Source: Psychrobacter sp. APC 3426
GTDB lineage: Bacteria > Pseudomonadota > Gammaproteobacteria > Pseudomonadales > Moraxellaceae
Reading direction: 5' to 3'
Assembly (NCBI RefSeq): GCF_030408035.1
Contig: NZ_JASDCF010000001.1
Span: forward strand, 310,001 to 374,000
DNA: 64,000 nt
In this document: positions 35,180 through 44,486 of the stretch, piece by piece
Position numbering within the stretch: the first letter of the stretch is position 1
How the letters are laid out: each line of letters opens with the position of its first letter
The notes under the pieces: model-generated
The model's input: the letters and a program-made list of their open reading frames with translations, nothing else
What the model was told of the DNA's origin: nothing
Database searches by the model: none
Translations under genes and position numbers: made by a program

Positions 35180-37213
35180 ATGCCTACCACTCAAGTTAAA
35201 ACTGCTGAACAACCAAACCTCATTACTCCTGCCAATATTGCCTGGCAAGTGGATGATACGGGCAATAAAGTACCTGTGTCTGGCGAGTTTGGTGATGTGT
35301 ATTTCTCACATGCCGATGGTTTAGCAGAATCGCGTCACGTGTTTTTGGCACATAATCAGCTATCAGAACGACTGGCAAACCTTGCGCCAAAGCAATGCTT
35401 TACCATCGCTGAGTTGGGCTTGGGTACGGGGCTAAACCTCTTGGCGACTTGGCAATTATGGCGACAGCTGCGTGCCATCCATCCGCAATTGGCGACTGCG
35501 AAACTGCATTTTATTACTACTGAAAAATTCCCCATACCGCTTGCAGACCTCACACAGATACTCGCACTATGGGGACAGCGTGCTCCTGAGTTGGCAGAGC
35601 TCATTGATCTGTTTTTAGCTGCTTACCCGCCCCTTATCGCTGGCTGTCATCGTTTAAGCTTCTTTGATGATAGTTTGACCGTTGATATATGGCTGGGCGA
35701 TGCTACTGATAGCCTCGCCAAACTGGCACTAGACACCTCCATCAAGCCCGTGCCCTACGTTGATGCTTGGTTTTTAGATGGCTTTGCCCCTTCTTGTAAC
35801 AGCACCTTATGGGCGGAGAGTATCTTTGCGCAAATACAGCGCTTGTCATGTCCCAATACCACCGCAGCCACCTATAGCTGTGCTGGTATCGTCAAACGCG
35901 CGCTACAAGGCTGCGGCTTTCAGATTAAAAAAGTAAAAGGCTTTGGCCGTAAGCGTGAAATGCTAACGGCCATCATGACTGAGCCTGACTATTCAGAGAA
36001 CATTGAGAGTGAGCATAATAGCCATAACTCTGACCTCTCCCATAGCATTGTCATTGGTGCTGGCATCTCAGGACTGATGATGGCGTGGACGCTTGCCAAT
36101 CGTGGTATTCATGTCACTTTGCTAGACAAGTCAGCACCGTTGGCGGGTGCATCAGGTAACCCTCGCGCGCTACTCGCGCCCAAGATGACACCCATCCATC
36201 ATGTTGATGAGCATTTGCATACCATTGGCTATCTCTATAGCAGCAGGCTATATCAAAAGCTTAATGACAGAGCTGCACAGAAACATACAGCGCCAGTACT
36301 TGAACCAACAGGCGCTCTTGACCTACTTATAAAGGCTAACATTGGCACAGAGCAAATCGCTGATTATCCTGATGAGATGGCAACCACCTTATCGCTTGAG
36401 CAAGCACAAGATATCAGCGACTTAAAAGCCCAAGACTTATCAGAGAATTTGTATTTGCCACAATCCGGCTTGGTCAATCCGCAAGCATTAAAAGATACCG
36501 TATTGACGCATCCGCTTATCCACTTTCAACAATTAAACGTTGATGATATTAGTGAAGCAGAAGAAGGTGTTTATATAAAAGGCAGTAATCAGGATAACCA
36601 TCTACTGACTATTAGCGCTGATAATGTGGTAATTTGCGCCGCTTATGAGAGCCATGAGCTGCATAAGCGTATTTTTGATTGTCGCAAAATCCGTGGTCAG
36701 CTCTCTTGGTTTACGCCCAGCGCCGAACAATTCACAAAATTACCTAAAATACCGCTTAAGTACAGTGGCTATTGCGCTATTTTTATCGCTCAAGCTGGTG
36801 ATAATGATTTGAATAATGTGGTAGAAGGCGGACGACATTTATTACTGGGCGCCAGTTTTGTACGCAACGATACAGACACAGGCATCCGTCCTGAAGAGCA
36901 TCAGATTAGCCGTGACAAGCTCGTCACTGCTATTCCTGAGTTGCAGTCAGTTATTCCAACAGATAGCAGCTTATGGCAAGGTCGTGCGGGCATTCGTACT
37001 CAAACGCCTGATTACCATCCAATCGTTGGACCACTTGCAGACAGTAAGCGGGTTTGGGTGATGAGTGCGATGGGCGCTAAAGGCTATGCGATTGCGCCGA
37101 TATGTGCTGAAGCATTGGCAGATATGATGCTAGGCTCGTTTGCCCCATTATCATCGGCGATGCTTGCGCGACTATCGCCTAATCGCACACGCTTACAGAC
37201 GCCACTTACTTGA
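35180..37213 (+). CDS. mnmC: bifunctional MnmC (tRNA 34 methyltransferase / FAD oxidoreductase)
   Basis: This 677-residue two-domain protein performs the last two steps of mnm5s2U34 synthesis in tRNA. The N-terminal SAM-methyltransferase part holds [36 protein letters not shown] near residue 80, and [17 protein letters not shown] near 195. The C-terminal DAO-type part holds FAD motif [20 protein letters not shown] near 290, RGQLSWF and [21 protein letters not shown] at the end. Length is as expected for the fused form. The IS1-family element lies 95 bases after the stop. Confidence 0.95.
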   Translation: MPTTQVKTAEQPNLITPANIAWQVDDTGNKVPVSGEFGDVYFSHADGLAESRHVFLAHNQLSERLANLAPKQCFTIAELGLGTGLNLLATWQLWRQLRAIHPQLATAKLHFITTEKFPIPLADLTQILALWGQRAPELAELIDLFLAAYPPLIAGCHRLSFFDDSLTVDIWLGDATDSLAKLALDTSIKPVPYVDAWFLDGFAPSCNSTLWAESIFAQIQRLSCPNTTAATYSCAGIVKRALQGCGFQIKKVKGFGRKREMLTAIMTEPDYSENIESEHNSHNSDLSHSIVIGAGISGLMMAWTLANRGIHVTLLDKSAPLAGASGNPRALLAPKMTPIHHVDEHLHTIGYLYSSRLYQKLNDRAAQKHTAPVLEPTGALDLLIKANIGTEQIADYPDEMATTLSLEQAQDISDLKAQDLSENLYLPQSGLVNPQALKDTVLTHPLIHFQQLNVDDISEAEEGVYIKGSNQDNHLLTISADNVVICAAYESHELHKRIFDCRKIRGQLSWFTPSAEQFTKLPKIPLKYSGYCAIFIAQAGDNDLNNVVEGGRHLLLGASFVRNDTDTGIRPEEHQISRDKLVTAIPELQSVIPTDSSLWQGRAGIRTQTPDYHPIVGPLADSKRVWVMSAMGAKGYAIAPICAEALADMMLGSFAPLSSAMLARLSPNRTRLQTPLT

Positions 37214-37308
37214 AACTTTGAGGTGGATTTTTGTCTGTCCTAAGGCTTAACTTTCAACACTTTCAACGCTCATGACTATCTTGTAGTATGAGCTTTATAA
37301 GTTGATTT

Positions 37309-38111
37309 GGTGGTGTATCAAAAAGTATGCTGGAGTAATAAAGGGAGGGTGACAGTCAAAGCAAGATGATATATTTGAGGTTATGAAGACACAAATACAG
37401 ATCAATTGCCCCGACTGTCACAGTCCCAGTTTTTCGATACATGGCATAAAAAGCTATGGCAAGCAGAACTACCAATGCAAGGACTGCAAACGCCAATTTA
37501 TTGGCGATCATGCGGTAACCTATAACGGCTGTCACTCTAGAATAGAAGATCTCATACGACTGATGACTGTCCGAGGTTGTGGTGTTAGAGACACAGCCGT
37601 TATAGCCAAGGTTAGCATTGGTAAAGTACTTGGCACCATAGGCTCATCTGTTTATAAGATCGCGCCTAAGAAGCGATATTATGAACGCTTAGAGGTTGAT
37701 GAGTTCTGGACTTACGTGTATCGCAAGAAGCGTAAAGTCTGGCTCATCTACGCTTATGACCGTGCTACTAATGAGATTGTCGCTTATGTCTGGGGCAAAC
37801 GTGACCTAAAAACGGCTAAGAAGTTAAGAGCACGTTTAAAGCAGCTTACAGTCAGCTATGGCTCGATTAGCATGGACAACTGGGACAGTTTTATAACCGC
37901 CTTTAAAAGTGATAACAAACGAATTGGCAAACAGCATACGGTAGGCATTGAAGGCAATAACTGCCGTCTTAGACACCGATTAAGACGATCGATTAGAAAG
38001 ACTTGTTGCTTCTCAAAAAAGCTTGATAATCACTTTAAAGTATTCGATCTGGTGTTCTTTTATGTCAATTATGGCTACGTCTGATGCCAGCATACTTTTT
38101 AGAACACCACC
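37309..38111 (+). mobile_element. complete IS1-family insertion sequence
   Basis: An 803-base element with 25-base inverted ends matching at 22 positions: the left end begins GGTGGTGTATCAAAAAGTAT and the right end is its complement. An 8-base direct repeat GTTGATTT flanks it exactly (37301-37308 and 38112-38119). One transposase gene fills it. Both ends, the duplication and an open transposase frame indicate a fairly recent, potentially active insertion. It sits between mnmC and yjbQ, 27 bases ahead of the yjbQ ATG, so it may have displaced the native yjbQ promoter. Confidence 0.95.
37383..38084 (+). CDS. IS1-family transposase (single-frame type)
   Basis: This 233-residue DDE-type transposase opens with a zinc finger (CPDCHSPSF...YQCKDCKRQF). 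A helix-turn-helix region follows, then the catalytic core: EVDEFWTYV (first Asp), SMDNWDSF (second Asp) and HTVGIEGNNCRLRHRLRRSIRKT, the IS1 Glu-helix. Unlike E. coli IS1 with its frameshifted insA/insB, the whole protein is in one frame. It appears intact and is enclosed by matching inverted ends. Confidence 0.93.
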   Translation: MKTQIQINCPDCHSPSFSIHGIKSYGKQNYQCKDCKRQFIGDHAVTYNGCHSRIEDLIRLMTVRGCGVRDTAVIAKVSIGKVLGTIGSSVYKIAPKKRYYERLEVDEFWTYVYRKKRKVWLIYAYDRATNEIVAYVWGKRDLKTAKKLRARLKQLTVSYGSISMDNWDSFITAFKSDNKRIGKQHTVGIEGNNCRLRHRLRRSIRKTCCFSKKLDNHFKVFDLVFFYVNYGYV

Positions 38112-38138
38112 GTTGATTTTAATAACGAGACAGATTCC

Positions 38139-38564
38139 ATGCCTTATCATCAAGCCATTCCTACCTTACCTGCCTATGGTCGCGGCATTCATATCATCAC
38201 GCCATTGATTGAAGATGCCATCGAGGCGCTAATACCGCATTCATCTGAGGCAGGTCTGGTGCATCTGTTTTTACAGCATACCTCAGCCAGTCTCGCTATC
38301 AATGAGAATGCCGATCCAGATGTCAGATTAGATACTGAAGACTGGCTCAATAAAATTGCACCAGCCGACCTACCAGAGTATCGTCATACGCTAGAAGGCT
38401 CAGACGACCTGCCAGCCCATTTTAAAAGCATCATGCTTGGAGTCAGCTTAACGGTTCCACTTATCAATGGCGCATTGGGGCTTGGTATGTGGCAAGGTAT
38501 TTATTTATGTGAGCATAGGAATCATATCAGTCAGCGCAAGTTGGTTATAACGGTTAATACTTAA
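38139..38564 (+). CDS. yjbQ: YjbQ family protein (UPF0047)
   Basis: This 141-residue protein contains the family hallmarks GLVHLFLQHTSASLAINENADPDVRLD and HFKSIMLGVSLTVPLINGALGLGMWQGIYLCEHRN. YjbQ proteins have been linked to secondary thiamine-phosphate synthase activity. The conserved His in LQHTSA and the trailing CEHR are present. The IS1 element ends 27 bases before the ATG, and the last codons form the left arm of a long inverted repeat. Confidence 0.92.
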   Translation: MPYHQAIPTLPAYGRGIHIITPLIEDAIEALIPHSSEAGLVHLFLQHTSASLAINENADPDVRLDTEDWLNKIAPADLPEYRHTLEGSDDLPAHFKSIMLGVSLTVPLINGALGLGMWQGIYLCEHRNHISQRKLVITVNT

Positions 38565-38611
38565 TAATAAATAATCATCAGTGGTAGATTATTTATTATT
38601 AAGTATTAACC
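38552..38611. repeat. perfect 25-base inverted repeat at the end of yjbQ
   Basis: Left arm 38552-38576 (starting GGTTAATACTTAATAATAAA) and right arm 38587-38611 are exact complements with a 10-base loop. The left arm includes the last yjbQ codons and stop. There is no G/C-rich stem or T-run, yet the stem is long enough to act as a bidirectional terminator or RNase-III-type processing site. Confidence 0.8.
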
Positions 38612-38629
38612 TTACATCAAGCCCACCTA

Positions 38630-39301
38630 ATGGACAGCAAAATCATTATGAATACTTCAGTATCAAAACTGCCTAAAGTCAAAAGACAAAAGCGCTACTC
38701 TCAAAACTCTCAAATAGTTGCTGCTGCTTTTGTTAGCTTATTGCTGCTGACAGCGTGCGAAAAATCACCTGATGCTGAAACGACTAACGATACGCAGACT
38801 GACACGGAAATTCAAACCACACCCGTGACGACCAATATCAATGTCGATACACCAGCCATTGATAATGAAAGTATTAATGATGACCCTGTGCAAACAACGG
38901 AAAATCCAGAGCGCGATATCAGTTTAACTCAGCTAGAGAATGACCTTGAAGGTACTGCTGTCACTGCAAACGATACACCTTCTGCGCCAAACCCTGAACA
39001 GGCAATCAAAGGTGCTCAAATTACCGATGTACGCTATAAAAGCGCGGCTGGCAACTCTCTTTCTGTTGTTTTTGAGACTTCGGCAGCAGGCGTACTCAAT
39101 GCTATCGTCACCTTACCTAACAAGCCAAAAATCACACTAAGTGCACCAGAAGGCCAAGGCAATAATCCAACTTACCGCTCTACAGACGGTAGCATCCAGT
39201 TAGTCAGCCATGCAGGTGGTGGCAGTATTGACCTTATTCAAAACAATAAAGTCACTAGCTTCGATGCGGTCAGGGCTGAAGCAGAAGTCATCACTGAGTA
39301 A
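38630..39301 (+). CDS. lipoprotein of unknown function
   Basis: The 223-residue protein has a long basic N-terminus, hydrophobic IVAAAFVSLLLLTAC (lipid Cys near residue 45), then an Asp/Thr/Glu-rich linker of about 85 residues. A C-terminal domain follows: IKGAQITDVRYKSAAGNSLSVVFETSAAGVLNAIVTLPNKPKITL. A start at 38648 would give a shorter, more usual signal. No family recognised. It is followed by a strong terminator and then the IS30-family element. Confidence 0.75.
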   Translation: MDSKIIMNTSVSKLPKVKRQKRYSQNSQIVAAAFVSLLLLTACEKSPDAETTNDTQTDTEIQTTPVTTNINVDTPAIDNESINDDPVQTTENPERDISLTQLENDLEGTAVTANDTPSAPNPEQAIKGAQITDVRYKSAAGNSLSVVFETSAAGVLNAIVTLPNKPKITLSAPEGQGNNPTYRSTDGSIQLVSHAGGGSIDLIQNNKVTSFDAVRAEAEVITE

Positions 39302-39359
39302 TTCATCAAAAGATAAGTGGCTTAGAGCTGCGCAAAAATAATATTTTAAGCAAAAAAAA

Positions 39360-39391
39360 GGCGGCAAACGTTCATATCGTTGCCGCCTTTT
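39360..39391 (+). terminator. intrinsic terminator of the lipoprotein gene
   Basis: A GC-rich stem GGCGGCAAACG / CGTTGCCGCC (one bulged A) is followed by TTTT and preceded by a long A-run, so it may work in both directions. Confidence 0.85.
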
Positions 39392-39433
39392 CTCATGTGG
39401 TTTTTATTCTATGTGCTTAAGTGTTTATTAACC

Positions 39434-40487
39434 TAGATTAACACACCAAGTGCAACGCTAAGTAATGGAATAAAACACCTGGTTTGGCGTTTTAAACCCC
39501 AATCGTTTTCTTGGTCTGTTGTTTAACCTGTCTTCAATATTTTGAACCTCATCATCAGATACTTGTCTAAAGTCACATCCTTTAGGCAAGTACTCTCTAA
39601 TCAAGCCATTGGTATTTTCGTTTGTTCCTCGTTGCCATGAGGCATAAGCATCAGCAAAGTAAAACCCACTATAGAGTCTTTGCTTAATGGCTTTATGATC
39701 CGCAAATTCCTTGCCATTATCGGACGTAATCGTCTTAACGTGTAGTTTCACTGGAGTTAGCATAACCACCATCGCATCCGCGACCAGATGAGCACTCTTT
39801 TTCGTCACTCGTTTCATCTTAACCAAACCTGTCTTTCGCTCTACTACTGTCACGATAGCTTGTTTGTGGTTTTGGCCAATGATGGTGTCCGCTTCCCAAT
39901 CACCGATGCGGGATCGCTCTTTTACTACATGAGGGCGCTCATGAATTGATATCCTGTCATTAATACGCCCACGAGTCTCAGTGGTAAGCCTTTGACGATA
40001 GGGTTTGGCTTTGCGTCTTAAATATTGCCATAGCGTGCCGCCTTGCCTCTTATCCGTCCATAAGTAACGATAGATACTCATGTGACTGACTCCACTATGA
40101 ACGCCTGCTATTTGCTCAGGACTCCACTGCAGTTTAAGCTTAGTCACGACCCAGTCCCAGACGTTTAAAATGATGGTGAAGGCATTATTTGCCCGCCTCG
40201 CTTTAGCGGTGTTGTCTGCATGCTTTGCTCGGTAGCCTCGTAGGCTTTTATTGCGTCTAAGCTCTCTTGATATGGTGCTTGAACTTCTGCCTAACGCCCC
40301 TGCTATAAATTTAATACTATGTTGTGCCCCTCTAAGGGCATAAATCTGATATCGTTCCTCTAGGCTTAGATGTGTATAGCTCATGGTTGCAATCTCACTT
40401 TGGCGGTGGATAGTAGCTTTGATGCTAGCGCATCTAGGCCTCTTTTTCACCTGCTCTTTGATATTGCACTTCATGTGTTAATCTAAG
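39434..40487 (-). mobile_element. IS30-family insertion sequence
   Basis: An element of about 1.05 kb bounded by inverted ends TAGATTAACACACCAAGTGC (left) and the near match TAGATTAACACATGAAGTGC (right, minus strand; 20 of 22 agree). It carries one IS30-type transposase. TAACC occurs immediately left (39429-39433) and right (40488-40492), a possible 5-base target duplication. Its right end forms the last codons and stop of the DUF4112 gene. Five bases is more than the two or three usual for the family, so the exact right boundary is uncertain by two bases. Confidence 0.88.
39458..40384 (-). CDS. IS30-family transposase
   Basis: I start the gene at the MSYTHLSLEERYQIYALR Met (308 residues), the family N-terminus, though the frame is open upstream to 40474. 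A helix-turn-helix region (FIAGALGRSSSTISRELRRNK) precedes the DDE core: GDWEADTIIGQN (first Asp), TITSDNGKEFADH (second Asp) and GTNENTNGLIREYLPKGCDF (Glu). NRPRKRLGFKTPNQVF closes the protein, as in IS30 members. It looks intact. Confidence 0.93.
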   Translation of the reverse strand: MSYTHLSLEERYQIYALRGAQHSIKFIAGALGRSSSTISRELRRNKSLRGYRAKHADNTAKARRANNAFTIILNVWDWVVTKLKLQWSPEQIAGVHSGVSHMSIYRYLWTDKRQGGTLWQYLRRKAKPYRQRLTTETRGRINDRISIHERPHVVKERSRIGDWEADTIIGQNHKQAIVTVVERKTGLVKMKRVTKKSAHLVADAMVVMLTPVKLHVKTITSDNGKEFADHKAIKQRLYSGFYFADAYASWQRGTNENTNGLIREYLPKGCDFRQVSDDEVQNIEDRLNNRPRKRLGFKTPNQVFYSIT

Positions 40488-41164
40488 TAACCAAAACCAG
40501 TCGTTGTGCCAAATAAGCCGACCAACCAACCGATTAGCGCCCATAACCCCAAGCCAATCACTACAATGACAAGCAAGCCAAGAATATCAGGAATATGTAA
40601 ATACAACCAAGCAACAACTGGGTTGCGCCAAAAAAAACGGAGGCGGCCTTGCTGCTGCCTGTCTTCCAAGGATTGATGCAAAAATGGCCGATCCATATGC
40701 ATGGTCTCAGTGATGCCATATTCTTCGTGGAGATGCTCGTGCACGATGGTCAACGTCTTGCGACTGGGACGAATAAACACATCTAACAGCGTACCAATAC
40801 CAGGCACGATGCCAACCACCATATCAATGAGCGCCAGTCTGACGGCTGGCGTCATTTTATGCGCCGGCACACCTAACTGACGGCCTAATATAAAGGCATA
40901 ACTGGTCAAGGCAAGCCCTGCTAAATCCCCTGCCAGTGGAATGGTCGAAAGTGCCGCATCAGCACCCATGCCCTGCTTGGTAAAAGGCACACGTACGAGC
41001 GAATCCATAGTATTAGCAAATTTTGCCAGTTTGCGCTCAGTTTCAATGACTTGTGCGCGTGTTAGCCCATGCTCAGCCAGCTTTGCCTGATAGTCGATAA
41101 CAGGCGCATTAGGGTCAGAAGGCTTTTTTGCTTTTAATATCGAAAATTTATTTAATTTATCCAT
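40478..41164 (-). CDS. DUF4112 membrane protein with its C-terminus altered by an IS
   Basis: I choose the start MDKLNKF at 41164, which overlaps the ubiA stop by 8 bases; the frame is open further up. The DUF4112 core is clear: [36 protein letters not shown] and [33 protein letters not shown] last membrane helix follows ([25 protein letters not shown]). The final residues YLD and the TAA stop come from the IS30 inverted end. Before insertion the sequence would have read TGFG then TAA, so the protein gained three residues. Its function is unknown. Confidence 0.85.
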   Translation of the reverse strand: MDKLNKFSILKAKKPSDPNAPVIDYQAKLAEHGLTRAQVIETERKLAKFANTMDSLVRVPFTKQGMGADAALSTIPLAGDLAGLALTSYAFILGRQLGVPAHKMTPAVRLALIDMVVGIVPGIGTLLDVFIRPSRKTLTIVHEHLHEEYGITETMHMDRPFLHQSLEDRQQQGRLRFFWRNPVVAWLYLHIPDILGLLVIVVIGLGLWALIGWLVGLFGTTTGFGYLD

Positions 41165-42074
41165 TAAACGTCGTCCATAGACAAGCAATTGCGATGAGAG
41201 CAAAGACATAACGCCCTACCCATATATTGGCCAAAAATGCCTGGAAACAAGCCAAAGCTTGACGACTGGCACAAGCACTATTTTGCTTGGCAAACATCAT
41301 CGCGACTAATGCCAAGCCAAAGACTGGGGTAAGACCTAACGTCGTCGGTGCAAAATAATGCCACATCACCACGCCCATAATCAGCAAAAATAAAGTTTGG
41401 AGCAGCGAGATAATAATCATGTCATGGCGGCCAAATAATATCGCCGTTGATTTAACCCCAATTTTCAAATCATCCTCACGGTCAGCCATGGCGTACTGGG
41501 TATCATAGGCCACTGTCCAACACATATAAGCGACAAACAACAGCCAACACCAGATGTCAGGTGAACCTTGTATCGCCACATAGGCCATCGGTATCGCCCA
41601 ACCAAACGCCGCTGCCAAGAACACTTGTGGCAGATGCGTATAGCGCTTCATAAAAGGGTAAATAAACGCCAATATGACCGCACCAAGCGACCAGTAAAAT
41701 ACTGAAACAGGTAAAAAGAAGAGCAAACTGGCACTGAGTAATACCAACACTAAGAATGCAGCAATGGCTTCTTTAGCAGACAGGCGTCCATCGGCCAATG
41801 GTCGACCTTTGGTGCGAGTCACATGACCATCGACTTTACGGTCTGCGAAATCATTAATCGCACAGCCTGCCGCCCGCATAAAAATCGCGCCCAGTGCAAA
41901 TATCACAAATATCTTTAGGCTTGGCAGACCTGCCGTTGCCCCTTGCTGCTGCGCATGACCCATCGCCGCCAACATCACGCCCCATAGCGTTGGCCATAGT
42001 AATAGCTCAATACCTACGGGTTTATCAAAGCGCGTTAGTTGCAGGTAGGCTTGTAGTTTGTCGTTAAATGTCAT
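41157..42074 (-). CDS. ubiA: 4-hydroxybenzoate polyprenyltransferase
   Basis: This 305-residue membrane enzyme attaches the polyprenyl chain to 4-hydroxybenzoate in ubiquinone synthesis. Nine or so helices are predicted. It has both prenyl-diphosphate/Mg motifs: [23 protein letters not shown] near residue 75 and [26 protein letters not shown] near 200. The N-terminus [21 protein letters not shown] is typical of UbiA. No ubiC is adjacent. The downstream DUF4112 gene overlaps its stop and is probably co-translated. Confidence 0.96.
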   Translation of the reverse strand: MTFNDKLQAYLQLTRFDKPVGIELLLWPTLWGVMLAAMGHAQQQGATAGLPSLKIFVIFALGAIFMRAAGCAINDFADRKVDGHVTRTKGRPLADGRLSAKEAIAAFLVLVLLSASLLFFLPVSVFYWSLGAVILAFIYPFMKRYTHLPQVFLAAAFGWAIPMAYVAIQGSPDIWCWLLFVAYMCWTVAYDTQYAMADREDDLKIGVKSTAILFGRHDMIIISLLQTLFLLIMGVVMWHYFAPTTLGLTPVFGLALVAMMFAKQNSACASRQALACFQAFLANIWVGRYVFALIAIACLWTTFNG

Positions 42075-42196
42075 GGTATTTTAATTATCATTAATAGAAG
42101 GTTTCTTGTGCGTGTTTGCCTACGCTTCCGGCAGCTCTTATATGAAGTGCTATTAGAGTGCTTATCATTACATTGAATTATTAATACATTGGCGAG

Positions 42197-42439
42197 CTAC
42201 TGAATTTGTTGCCACAATTTGTTAGCTTCGATGAGCGACAGCTCAGGATATTGTTTGCGCAAAGCTTTAATGGCAGGGATCTTCTCTTTATTTGCGGCTT
42301 GCTGACGTAAAAATGCCAACTGCTCTTGCGGGTTGCTGAGTTCTTTTAAACGTGCTTCCAATCTTAATATCCGAGTACGTAAGATAATATTGATTAATAA
42401 TAAACCTGCACCCATTATCCATATGATTAGCGCTGACAT
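42197..42439 (-). CDS. small membrane protein with helical cytoplasmic tail
   Basis: The 80-residue protein has one membrane helix (LIIWIMGAGLLLINIIL) and a charged helical tail ending ALRKQYPELSLIEANKLWQQIQ. The last part resembles a ribosomal L7/L12-like or VHS-type helical hairpin seen in small Moraxellaceae proteins; function unknown. A strong ribosome site (AGGAG, six bases before ATG) supports the start. It lies between ubiA and rsmJ on the same strand. Confidence 0.75.
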   Translation of the reverse strand: MSALIIWIMGAGLLLINIILRTRILRLEARLKELSNPQEQLAFLRQQAANKEKIPAIKALRKQYPELSLIEANKLWQQIQ

Positions 42440-42545
42440 TCCTTGCTCCTAAATCCATTAACCCTAAATACTCAAGCTGATTCACTGAGTCCATTCGTCA
42501 TCATAAAAGATGTCTATCAAAAAATACATTTTGAAATAACAGCCA

Positions 42546-43460
42546 TCAAAAAAAATAACCGTCGAAGCGGACTGCTTCATTATGCCAGCTTTCACTCGGC
42601 TGTTGATTAGCAAGTAACGGCGCAAGCTGCGGACGCTTCACAACCACGCGGCCTTGTCTTTGAGCATATTGACTGACGACTGCTTGCGCACTTTGTAGCA
42701 ATTGCAGCTCTTCTTCTGATGTTGGCGGGCGAGCCAACTGGTGCAAGGCTTGCATATGCTTGCCCACTTTAGCACCTTTACCCGTTTTGCTGTCTTGATA
42801 GCTGTCTTCTGGAAACATAGGGTCCAGATATATTACATCAACTACTTTCGCATCATTTTCTTTACTATCATGTATCGCATCAGTCTGTAATTTTTCAAAA
42901 TAACTGAGCGCATCGACATTGATAATCTGTAGACGGCTCATCAGCTTTTGCCAATTTGGCAGCGCGCTCATACGTTGCTGTTCAGCCAGCAGTAACAACG
43001 CCATCAAAGGCTGCTGCTCGAGCATAATAACTTGAGCGCCAGTACTGCCCAATATGAGACTGTCATGACCAAAGCCTGCGGTCGCATCAATAATCATGCT
43101 GTCTGATGTTATTTTGGCAGCTTGCAATAATAACTCAGACTTGCGTCCAGCACTTACCACACGGCGCTGTAGCTTATCCCATTCTGGTGCCACGCTTAAC
43201 CCATCACTCAGCCATGACAGTTTGTTTTTTTCATCCAACAACAATATAGGTTGGGTTGCTGTCTGGCTTAATTGCTGGCGACGTTTTTGATTGAGCTTTT
43301 CGGTAAATAGCTCGGTATTTAAAGTGATGGGCAACTGATGCTGTTCTATCAAGGCTTGCAAGCGTTCAATCTGCACTTGCTGCGACTCGCTAACATAAAG
43401 TAGTTGGCAGTTAATATGAGCGGTCAGTACTTGCTTCACATTGGTCATATTAACTGCCAT
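42546..43460 (-). CDS. rsmJ: 16S rRNA (guanine-1516-N2) methyltransferase
   Basis: A 304-residue SAM-dependent methyltransferase. The SAM motif IDATAGFGHDSLILGSTGAQV is near residue 120, MLEQQPLMALLLLAEQQRM near 145, and the characteristic VIYLDPMFPEDSYQDSKTGKGAKVGKHMQALHQL near 205, with the DPMFP active-site loop of RsmJ. It methylates m2G1516 in 16S rRNA. Slightly longer than the enteric form because of the N-terminal and mid-loop inserts. Confidence 0.94.
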   Translation of the reverse strand: MAVNMTNVKQVLTAHINCQLLYVSESQQVQIERLQALIEQHQLPITLNTELFTEKLNQKRRQQLSQTATQPILLLDEKNKLSWLSDGLSVAPEWDKLQRRVVSAGRKSELLLQAAKITSDSMIIDATAGFGHDSLILGSTGAQVIMLEQQPLMALLLLAEQQRMSALPNWQKLMSRLQIINVDALSYFEKLQTDAIHDSKENDAKVVDVIYLDPMFPEDSYQDSKTGKGAKVGKHMQALHQLARPPTSEEELQLLQSAQAVVSQYAQRQGRVVVKRPQLAPLLANQQPSESWHNEAVRFDGYFF

Positions 43461-43518
43461 TCCTTTCTAGTATTTAAGAGCACATGTATTACCATCAAAA
43501 ACTATTCCATTATAAATC

Positions 43519-44361
43519 CTAGCCTGCCATTTGATAGCCAAAACCCCAAGCAGCGACCAGTACGATGATGCCTGTGATAATACGTAACCAAGCAAAGATC
43601 TTAAAGTCACGACGGCTGACCCACGCGACCAATAAGCGTATACAAAGTAAGGCGACAACAAAAGACACCACGGTGCCTATGCCTAATACCAACCAGTCCT
43701 CGCTACTGGTCAACACCTCATGATGCTTCAGCAAATCCAGTAGTGCGGCACCGACGATGACAGGAATGCCCAAAAAGAAAGAAAACTCTGCCGAGGCCTT
43801 ACGTGATACGCCAAGCCAAAGCGCACCAATAATAGTGGCACCTGAGCGTGATGTTCCTGGTATCAAGGCAAGGCACTGCATCAAACCAATCATCAGAGCT
43901 GTTTTTAAGCTGACGTCTTCCGCTTCTTGCGCAATAATGGCTTTAGGACGATTTTCGACATAAAATATCAGCAGACCACCGACAATCAGCATAATCGCCA
44001 CGACAATAGGATTAAATAAATACGCTTTAATCTCATCGGCAAAGGTAAAGCCCACTATCATTACTGGAATGGTTGCGACAATTAAGCTCAGCCCAAGCTG
44101 TCTTGGATTGCTCATGCCTTCTGCTTTACCAGTCAACAGCCCCATCAATGCCTGCCAGAGCCTGCCCCAATAATCATAAATAACTGCCAAGATAGCCCCA
44201 AGCTGCACCACCACCACAAACAAATCAACTTTATCTTTGGTCCAAAACCCCATCAAATCTGCTGATAAAATCAAGTACCCAGTGCTAGAGATGGGTAAAA
44301 ACTCAGTGATACCTTCAACGATACCCATGATGACCGCTTGGATTAATAACAGTATATCCAC
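43519..44361 (-). CDS. uppP: undecaprenyl-diphosphate phosphatase
   Basis: This 280-residue inner-membrane enzyme (UppP/BacA) regenerates the lipid carrier for peptidoglycan and other envelope polymers and confers bacitracin tolerance. The conserved EGITEFLPISSTGYLIL lies near residue 18. The second catalytic motif ALIPGTSRSGATIIGALWLGVSR is near 165. Eight helices are predicted. Monocistronic layout between rsmJ and tsaB. Confidence 0.97.
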   Translation of the reverse strand: MDILLLIQAVIMGIVEGITEFLPISSTGYLILSADLMGFWTKDKVDLFVVVVQLGAILAVIYDYWGRLWQALMGLLTGKAEGMSNPRQLGLSLIVATIPVMIVGFTFADEIKAYLFNPIVVAIMLIVGGLLIFYVENRPKAIIAQEAEDVSLKTALMIGLMQCLALIPGTSRSGATIIGALWLGVSRKASAEFSFFLGIPVIVGAALLDLLKHHEVLTSSEDWLVLGIGTVVSFVVALLCIRLLVAWVSRRDFKIFAWLRIITGIIVLVAAWGFGYQMAG

Positions 44362-44486
44362 AGTTGCTTCCCTAAAAAGACAGCGCTATCGCCTGTCCTA
44401 TATGATCGTTACCTTTATAGTATTCTGTATTTTGTTGATTCAGAGTATTTAGTCATTACCCGTATCGTCATGTTATAAAGCAGAAA

